Below, piece after piece: positions 14,462-19,649 of a DNA stretch of 19,649 bases (positions are counted from its first letter, which is position 1; every line of letters starts with the position of its first letter). The position numbers and the translations under genes were made by a program. Origin of the DNA: CAYPZL01 sp964415045 (GTDB taxonomy: Bacteria; Planctomycetota; Phycisphaerae; Sedimentisphaerales; Anaerobacaceae); assembly GCA_964415045.1 (NCBI GenBank), contig CAYPZL010000104.1:1-19649 (forward strand), given 5' to 3'. The notes below the pieces were generated by a model that was not told where the DNA came from, ran no database searches, and saw only the letters and a list, made by a program, of their open reading frames with translations.

Positions 14462-15697
14462 TCAATCGGCCGGGCCGGGCGTCAATGAATACTGCGTGAA
14501 GCTGCCTAAATCCAGCTCGCGCACGAGGGAATTGACCTCCTCGATCCGAACGCTCTTGATCGCCTCGACGTCCTCCTCGATCGGGCGGTATTTGCCCAAG
14601 TACATCCAGTTGAAACCCAGATCGACCAAGCGTCCCATCGGCAGTTCGTTCTTGATGACCAGCGCGCTGAGCACCTTGTTCCTGGCCATCGTCAGCTCCT
14701 CGGCGGTAATCCCGTCGCGCGCCAGATCGGCAAAAATGTCGTCCACGATGCCCATCACGCGCGGGGTATTTTCCGCGCCGCAGCAAATATAGCTGTAGAA
14801 CAGCCCGGTCCCGTCCATCGCACCGAAGTGCAGCGAAGCCGCTTCGGCGAGGGCCTTGTCCACAAGCTCCCAGTAGAAGCGCGACCCGTGATCATCGCCG
14901 ACGATGACGCCCAGCAACGATGCGGCGAAGCGCCGCGGGTCCTGCGCCGAGACACCCGTATGCATCATACAGATGTGCTGGCGCTTCAGATTGGGCTTGG
15001 CCGCCTGTTCTTTCCGTTTGGTGCCCTCGTAATGCGTCAGCGTCCGCTCGGCCGTTTGCGTCGACCACGAACCGGCCGCCGCCTCCACCGCTCCGCAGAA
15101 GCGATCCCAGTCGAAGTTGCCCGTGCAGGCGACGACCATATTGTTCGGCGCGTACCGCCGGGCGAAATACTCGCGCATCTGTTCGGCCGACAGCGCATCG
15201 ATGCTCTCGACGGTGCCCAGGACGCTGTACCCGCACGGGTGCGTGCCAAAGTGCAGCGCCCGGCAGCGGTCGATCACGTCGAAGGACGGCGCGTCCTGGT
15301 ACATCGCGATCTCTTCCTTGATGACGTTCTTCTCGATATTGAAGTCGTCGTCGCGCAGCGCCGGCCGCATCAGCTCGGACCACAGCTCGGTAATCTGCTC
15401 CAGGTATTCCGGCAAAACCGCGGCGTAGAAAACCGTGTTCTCCTCGCTGGTGAACGCGTTGAACTGCGCCCCCCGGCTGTCGAACGCCTCGTTGACCTCC
15501 AGGGCGCTGAGCCGGTCGGTCCCCTTGAACAGCATGTGTTCCAGAAAGTGAGAGACGCCGTTGATTTCGGCCGTCTCGTCCCGGGCGCCCGTGCGAACGA
15601 AGAAGCCGACCGCCGCCGACATGGCCGCCGGATTGATCTCACCAATCAAAACGAGACCGTTCGATAGCGTCTTTTGCCTGAACTGCATAAGCCTCAC
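14462..15697 (-). CDS. M16 zinc metallopeptidase, catalytic subunit
   Basis: This 411-residue protein starts at GTG 15697, which overlaps the previous stop (15694-15697); ATG 15688 is an alternative three codons later. It has the inverted zinc motif HxxEH as HFLEH (50-54), and the third ligand is expected at the EE of NVIKEEIAMY (128-129). Both halves typical of an M16B peptidase of about 410-430 residues are present. No signal peptide is seen, so it is probably cytoplasmic. It forms a pair with the upstream gene, whose product lacks the zinc motif, like the catalytic and non-catalytic chains of mitochondrial processing peptidase and bacterial M16B heterodimers. Its substrates are unknown. 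Confidence 0.9.
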   Translation of the reverse strand: MRLMQFRQKTLSNGLVLIGEINPAAMSAAVGFFVRTGARDETAEINGVSHFLEHMLFKGTDRLSALEVNEAFDSRGAQFNAFTSEENTVFYAAVLPEYLEQITELWSELMRPALRDDDFNIEKNVIKEEIAMYQDAPSFDVIDRCRALHFGTHPCGYSVLGTVESIDALSAEQMREYFARRYAPNNMVVACTGNFDWDRFCGAVEAAAGSWSTQTAERTLTHYEGTKRKEQAAKPNLKRQHICMMHTGVSAQDPRRFAASLLGVIVGDDHGSRFYWELVDKALAEAASLHFGAMDGTGLFYSYICCGAENTPRVMGIVDDIFADLARDGITAEELTMARNKVLSALVIKNELPMGRLVDLGFNWMYLGKYRPIEEDVEAIKSVRIEEVNSLVRELDLGSFTQYSLTPGPAD

Positions 15698-16926
15698 TCG
15701 ACTCGGACTTCCCTGGGGCCGATCGTGACGACCGTGAAGTCCCGGAAAGGGTTCTTTTTCAAAAAGGCCAGCACCGAATCAACCGTGGTGGCCTCGATTC
15801 TCTGCTTGATCTCGTCGAGACTGCGGACCCGGCCCAGCATGTAGTAGTCGCCGCCCATCGAGCTGACGCGGTTGCCGGACGACTCGCTCTGCATGACCAG
15901 CGAGGATTTCAGTCCGACCTTGGCCCGGTCCAGCTCCGCCTCGCTGATGCCCTCGGCGAGACGGCGGAATTCGCTCACGATGACGTCCAGGGTCTCCTGG
16001 GCCTTCTCCGGCGTGGTGCCCGCGTAACACATGATGCCGGCGGCGTCCTTGAGCGAGTGGTACCGGGCCCCAATGGCGTAGCAGAGACCGCGTTTCTCCC
16101 TGACCTCGGTAAAAAGCCGGGCGCTCATACCGCCGGAGAGAATCGAGACCGCCACCCGCGCGTCATAGTAGACCTCCTCGATGAACCGGGCCGTGTCCGT
16201 CATCAGCCCGATATGAACCTGTGCCCCCTCGTTGGGGATATGCGTGTACTTGCCGAGCCGAGGACGCAACTCGGGCGGCTGCGACAACGACGGCTCACAA
16301 CGTGCAAACGCGCCCTCGAGCAACCGGCACACAGCGTCGAAATCGTATTTGCCCGCCACGGAGAAAATCGTCCGTCCCACGTCGAATTTGTTGCGGACAA
16401 TGTCGCGCATCACGTCGGAGGCCAGATTCTTCAGCTCATCGATCTGTCCGACGGTGCTGCGCCCCAGCGGGTCGGGATAGAAGCGTTTCCGCAGTTCGAG
16501 CATCACCTTCTGACGCGGCTCGTCGTCCAGCGCGAGCACCCCTTCGACCGCAAGCTGGCGAGCGAGCTCGAATTGCTCGTCATCGAGAGAAGGGTTCAAA
16601 ATAACGTCGCTGTACAGGGTCAGGGCCTCGGCGAGATTGCTCGCCTCCAGGGCGGCCCCAATGGACAGATGCGCGCTGCCCACCGAGCCGGACCGGTGCA
16701 GACCGAGCCCGTCGAGCGCGTCGCCCAACTGCCGGCTGTCCCGATCGCCGGCGCCGCGAAAGATCCAATCGGAGATGACGTTGGCCGCGCCGCAGGCGTC
16801 CGCTGGCATCAGCGCCGCCCCGGCCGGCAGCAGAAAACCGAACGCCACCGACTCCACCCCCGGCATCGGCTCGCCCAGCAACACCATGCCGTTGTTCAAT
16901 ACATGCTTGTCCGTCTGCTGCTCCAT
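15694..16926 (-). CDS. M16 peptidase-like protein, non-catalytic subunit
   Basis: ATG 16926 is chosen (product begins MEQQTDKHVLNNG; 410 residues), because GGGA lies 7 nt upstream; earlier starts up to 16965 lack a site. The fold follows M16B peptidases, but the place of HxxEH reads AANVISDWIFRGAGD, so no zinc site forms. The C-terminal half keeps the glycine-rich loop SGGMSARLF and the EKRGLCYAIGARYHS segment that helps bind substrate. It should pair with the catalytic subunit downstream, with which it overlaps by 4 bp. Transcription probably starts at the promoter at 17009-17037. No export signal is visible. Confidence 0.88.
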   Translation of the reverse strand: MEQQTDKHVLNNGMVLLGEPMPGVESVAFGFLLPAGAALMPADACGAANVISDWIFRGAGDRDSRQLGDALDGLGLHRSGSVGSAHLSIGAALEASNLAEALTLYSDVILNPSLDDEQFELARQLAVEGVLALDDEPRQKVMLELRKRFYPDPLGRSTVGQIDELKNLASDVMRDIVRNKFDVGRTIFSVAGKYDFDAVCRLLEGAFARCEPSLSQPPELRPRLGKYTHIPNEGAQVHIGLMTDTARFIEEVYYDARVAVSILSGGMSARLFTEVREKRGLCYAIGARYHSLKDAAGIMCYAGTTPEKAQETLDVIVSEFRRLAEGISEAELDRAKVGLKSSLVMQSESSGNRVSSMGGDYYMLGRVRSLDEIKQRIEATTVDSVLAFLKKNPFRDFTVVTIGPREVRVE

Positions 16927-17008
16927 GCACAATCCCATAAAACGATACGACGGGCTTCGACCCACGCGGTTCTCTCATCGCTGAGCAGTTTAGTACAAAA
17001 GAACGCGG

Positions 17009-17037
17009 ATTCTACCACCGATCCCCCCCGCTTTCAA
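17009..17037 (-). promoter_or_regulatory. Promoter of the M16 operon
   Basis: On the - strand, a -35 hexamer TTGAAA (17032-17037) and a -10 hexamer TAGAAT (17009-17014) are separated by 17 bp. Both match five of six sigma-70 consensus bases. The start would be near 17002, about 75 nt before ATG 16926. Its -35 lies only 18 bp from that of the divergent promoter. Confidence 0.6.
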
Positions 17038-17055
17038 CCGTCAATTTCCCCCGGC

Positions 17056-17085
17056 TTGACGCGGATACACGCCGGATGGTATACT
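17056..17085 (+). promoter_or_regulatory. Promoter of the first pseudopilin gene
   Basis: A -35 hexamer TTGACG (17056-17061) and a -10 hexamer TATACT (17080-17085) with an 18-bp spacer each match five of six consensus bases. The leader would be about 85 nt, ending at GTG 17178. Confidence 0.6.
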
Positions 17086-17177
17086 CATATGTCGTTGTTA
17101 GGCGGCAAGATCCATGACACGGAGCGCGATGCGTGCCGGCCGCGCAATGGTGGCCGGGCCGGCCGGGAGAAACCACC

Positions 17178-17669
17178 GTGGCAAACCGAAGGCAAGCGTT
17201 TACGCTCATTGAACTGTTGGTCGTCATTGCAATCATCGCGCTGCTCATGTCGATCCTGATGCCGGCGCTGCAGCGCATCAAGAAGCAGGCCAAGAACGTC
17301 ATGTGCCAGGCGAACCTGAGACAATGGGGCCTGGTCTGGGCCATGTACGCCGAGGACAATGACGGAAAGTTCCCCGACTACCTCGGCAGCAACTGGATGC
17401 AGGCCCTCATAGACTACTACGCCGATACCGATGCGATGCTGTACTGCCCGATGACGACCAAGACGATCGAGGAGGGCGCTCCGCCCCGCTACGCCGTCAT
17501 CGGCACCGCCAACGACCCGCGCGGCAGCTACGCCCTGAACGAGTGGGTCTACGACAGCGACGACACCGGAGGCGGACGAAGACTGGCCCGCATGGATGCG
17601 CCACTACAAGGACTACTAACACGATCCTACCAGGAAACGGGGGCGCAGAATCCGAAAGACACTTCCTGA
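17178..17669 (+). CDS. Type II secretion-like pseudopilin, internally deleted
   Basis: GTG 17178 is chosen because it gives the compact leader VANRRQAFTLIELLVV and has GGGAGAA upstream; the frame is open back to 17133. The prepilin peptidase site (A/FTLIELL) is followed by a hydrophobic helix (IAIIALLMSILMPAL) and the globular start (QANLRQWGLVWAMYAED, CPMTTK, GSYALNEWVYDSDD). After DDTGG the frame turns unlike the family. However, another frame reads ADEDWPAWMRHYKDY and stops at TAA 17617-17619, which matches my recollection of the C-terminus of Phycisphaerae pseudopilins. A deletion of the middle region, usually over 80 residues, would explain this. The encoded 163-residue protein is thus probably defective. 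Confidence 0.8.
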   Translation: MANRRQAFTLIELLVVIAIIALLMSILMPALQRIKKQAKNVMCQANLRQWGLVWAMYAEDNDGKFPDYLGSNWMQALIDYYADTDAMLYCPMTTKTIEEGAPPRYAVIGTANDPRGSYALNEWVYDSDDTGGGRRLARMDAPLQGLLTRSYQETGAQNPKDTS

Positions 17670-17728
17670 AATCAAAGCAGGCAGAGCCGCAACCAACAAG
17701 AACGAACAACAGGCAGGTTAGAACCGAC

Positions 17729-18991
17729 ATGAGAGTTGAATCGACGACGAGGCCAGGCGCATCCCTTTTCCTGGCCGCATCCGTTGGAATCGCCGCCTTG
17801 CTGGCCGGTGCCGTTTCGGCCGAGAACTGGCCTCAGTGGCGAGGGCCCCGCGGCGACGGCACCAGCCTCGACCCGCACGCACCCACCGCATGGACAAGCG
17901 TGGACAACGTCACATGGAAAGCCCCCCTGCCGGGCAAAGGGCATGCCTCGCCCATTGTCTGGTCGGATCGCATCTTCGTCGTCACGGCGCTGAAAGAACA
18001 GCAGCAGCGTTTGCTTCTCTGTCTGGACCGCGCCACGGGCAGGCAGTTGTGGCAGCGCGTGGTTCTGGAAGCGCCACCCGAAAGGATCCACGCACTCAAC
18101 AGCCACAGTTCCTCGACGCCGGCGACCGACGGGGAGAGAGTCTACGTCAGCTTTCTCGACCGCGACCGGATGTTCATCGCCGCCTACGATTTCGCGGGCA
18201 ACCAGGTATGGCAGGTCCACCCCGGACCCTTCGCGAGCATACACGGCTATTGTTCGAGCCCGGTTCTGTGGAAAGACACGATCATCGTCAACGGCGACCA
18301 TGACGGCCCGGCCTACATCGTCGCGCTGGACCGGGCCACCGGCAGAACGGTCTGGAAAACGCCCCGCCCGAACAGGACGCGCAGCTACTGCACGCCCATC
18401 CTTCGCCGGATCGACGGCCGCAACCAGATGATCCTTTCAGGCAACATGTGCGTCGCCAGCTACGATCCCGACTCCGGACGACAGCACTGGATCATCGACG
18501 GCCCCACCGAACAGTTCGTCGCTTCGCTGGTCTACAACGGCGAACTGCTCTTCATGACCTGCGGCTTCCCGGACCGGTTTATGCAGGCGATCCGCCCGGA
18601 CGGCCAAGGCAACGTCACGGCCACCCACGTCGCCTGGCAGAAGGACCGGGACTGCGCCTACGTGCCCAGCCCCATCGCCGTGGGGCCCTACTTCCTGCTC
18701 GTCTCGGACAACGGCGTGGCAACCTGCCTGGAAGCGAAAACGGGGCGGAGCCTCTGGCGACGGCGCCTCGGACCACACTTCAGCGCCTCGCTGGTGACCG
18801 CCAACGGACGGGTCTATTTCCTGTCGGACAGAGGTATCATGACCATCGTCAAGCCGGGCCCGACATTCGAGGAAGTGGCCCGCAACGAGCTCGGCGAAAA
18901 GACATTCGCATCTCCGGCGCTGAGCGAGGGACAGATCTTCATTCGAGGCGTCCAGCACCTGTTCTGCATCGGAAAAAGAGTTGCCCCGTGA
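17729..18991 (+). CDS. Exported PQQ-like beta-propeller protein
   Basis: This 420-residue protein starts at ATG 17729; the longer open frame back to 17543 overlaps the pseudopilin gene. A Sec-type signal peptide (hydrophobic about 11-29) should be cleaved after VSA, residue 31. The mature part begins ENWPQWRGP, the usual start of planctomycete outer-membrane/periplasmic PQQ-like propellers. Blade motifs recur as LDRATGRQLW, LDRATGRTVW, YDPDSGRQHW and LEAKTGRSLW. No catalytic residues of a true quinoprotein dehydrogenase are evident, so it is more likely a binding or scaffold propeller. It lies between two pseudopilin genes, 60 bp after the first one, and may share its promoter. Confidence 0.9.
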   Translation: MRVESTTRPGASLFLAASVGIAALLAGAVSAENWPQWRGPRGDGTSLDPHAPTAWTSVDNVTWKAPLPGKGHASPIVWSDRIFVVTALKEQQQRLLLCLDRATGRQLWQRVVLEAPPERIHALNSHSSSTPATDGERVYVSFLDRDRMFIAAYDFAGNQVWQVHPGPFASIHGYCSSPVLWKDTIIVNGDHDGPAYIVALDRATGRTVWKTPRPNRTRSYCTPILRRIDGRNQMILSGNMCVASYDPDSGRQHWIIDGPTEQFVASLVYNGELLFMTCGFPDRFMQAIRPDGQGNVTATHVAWQKDRDCAYVPSPIAVGPYFLLVSDNGVATCLEAKTGRSLWRRRLGPHFSASLVTANGRVYFLSDRGIMTIVKPGPTFEEVARNELGEKTFASPALSEGQIFIRGVQHLFCIGKRVAP

Positions 18992-19002
18992 CCGCTTTAT
19001 AG

Positions 19003-19031
19003 TTGTCGGCGCGTGGTACGTTCTCTACAAT
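19003..19031 (+). promoter_or_regulatory. Promoter of the second pseudopilin gene
   Basis: A -35 hexamer TTGTCG (19003-19008) and a -10 hexamer TACAAT (19026-19031) are separated by 17 bp. The -10 matches five of six bases, the -35 four. It lies between the PQQ-like gene and ATG 19090. Confidence 0.5.
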
Positions 19032-19089
19032 GTAGCGTCGAAAGTCGCCGTTGGCGTGCCATGAGTGAAAGTGCAAGCGAGGTGCCACA

Positions 19090-19609
19090 ATGCGGAAACG
19101 TCGGGCTTTCACGCTTATCGAACTGTTGGTCCTCATTGCTGTCATGGCGCTGTTGATGGCGATCCTGCTGCCGACGCTCCACCGCATCCGAAAGCAGGCG
19201 CGAGCGGTCGTCTGCCGGGCCAACCTGCGACAGTGGGCACTCATCTTCAAGAGCTATACCAGCAGCAGCGAGGGCGCTCTGCACAACCAGGGATTCTGCG
19301 AGATCGCCGCCCCCGAATTCTGGATGTACTGGCTTACGCACAACGCACCCGGTACGGAGAAGATTCGCTGCTGTCCCATGGCCACCTAAACCTGCGCACG
19401 ATACCGGCGGCTTTCCCGCCAACCCCCAGGTCGCCGGCGGAACGTTCCGCGCCTGGGGCAAGTTTCGACCGTTTATCTCCCGGCATACGCAGACCGAGCA
19501 ATCCTACTTCGGCAGCTACAGCATCAACAACTGGCTGTCAGTGCCGGACAACAGCGGCAACAGCGGACCCTCCGTCAGGACGCGATGCAAGTCCTGTCAG
19601 GACGTATGA
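19090..19609 (+). pseudogene. Type II secretion-like pseudopilin, frameshifted
   Basis: ATG 19090, with GAGG 8 nt upstream, starts MRKRRAFTLIELLVLIAVMA, a prepilin signal and helix. The frame ends at TAA 19387-19389 after CCPMAT, only 99 residues. Skipping T19387 restores a protein-like frame (MATKPAHDTGG, then GGTFRAWGKFRPF and GSYSINNWLSVPDNSG) to TGA 19607-19609. The neighbouring pseudopilin has CPMTTK and GSYALNEWVYDSDD at the matching places, which supports a one-base insertion. The restored frame also loses likeness after about 19570, where short repeats begin, so the gene may be both frameshifted and truncated. A sequencing error is the main alternative for the first break. Confidence 0.7.
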
Positions 19610-19631
19610 AGCAGCATGGGCTCAAGCCCAT
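19574..19631. repeat. Short palindromes and 9-bp direct repeat at the window end
   Basis: GTCAGGACG occurs twice, at 19574-19582 and 19596-19604. The second copy is part of the perfect palindrome GTCCTG-T-CAGGAC (19591-19603). A second inverted repeat, ATGGGCT-CA-AGCCCAT, lies at 19616-19631. They sit where the pseudopilin stops resembling its family, and could be a REP-like element or the edge of an insertion. The window ends before this can be decided. Confidence 0.4.
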
Positions 19632-19649
19632 CCTATTCATGAAAGGCTG

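Noticed and set aside
1..19649. CRISPR array or long tandem repeat
   Set aside because: No regularly spaced repeats of 20 bp or more were seen anywhere in the window.

Overview
The window looks like a chromosomal piece of a planctomycete, most likely class Phycisphaerae (Sedimentisphaerales-like). This is inferred from gene content, not from a marker gene: Tat-exported sulfatases, a dockerin-ended DUF362 protein, a PQQ-type beta-propeller beginning NWPQWRGP, and pseudopilins with the FTLIELLVVIAIIALL prepilin signal. GC is high throughout.

Region 1 (1 to about 7716) reads as the right part of an integrative mobile element. All its genes lie on the + strand and are closely packed. In order they are: a gene tail; a small acidic protein; a DnaJ-type CxxCxGxG zinc protein with a long disordered acidic tail; a cysteine-rich zinc-finger protein with a C-terminal membrane helix; a small membrane protein; a HerA/VirD4-like DNA-translocating ATPase that carries a winged-helix segment and a PD-(D/E)XK-like nuclease segment at its C-terminus, split by a single-base frameshift in a C6 run; a possible small ORF; a three-helix membrane protein; an SPL-like radical SAM protein; a possible leader ORF; a HTH (excisionase-like) protein; and a tyrosine integrase. 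The integrase ends 73 bp from the 3' end of a complete tRNA-Ser(GCU) gene on the opposite strand, the usual arrangement for a tRNA-targeting integrase. The left end of the element lies outside the window. The ATPase, zinc proteins and membrane proteins may form a DNA-transfer or DNA-processing complex, but no canonical relaxase or VirB channel gene is visible here.

Region 2 (7807 to 8331) is about 525 bp without a convincing gene. It holds a good promoter for the tRNA and nothing else I can support.

Region 3 (8332 to 16926) is a block of six genes on the - strand. In transcription order they are: an M16 peptidase-like subunit without the zinc motif, an M16 zinc peptidase with HFLEH, two Tat-exported sulfatases with CAPTR sites, a 158-residue protein of unknown function, and a membrane-anchored DUF362 protein with a dockerin-like end. 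The M16 pair overlaps by 4 bp and the sulfatases are 13 bp apart. A strong promoter sits at 17009 to 17037.

Region 4 (17009 to the end) starts with a divergent promoter pair. On the + strand it holds two related pseudopilin genes flanking an exported PQQ-like beta-propeller protein. Both pseudopilins are damaged: the first appears to have lost its middle/C-terminal part but keeps the family's last residues out of frame, and the second has a single-base frameshift. The window ends in short palindromes and a 9-bp repeat that may mark a repeat or insertion boundary.
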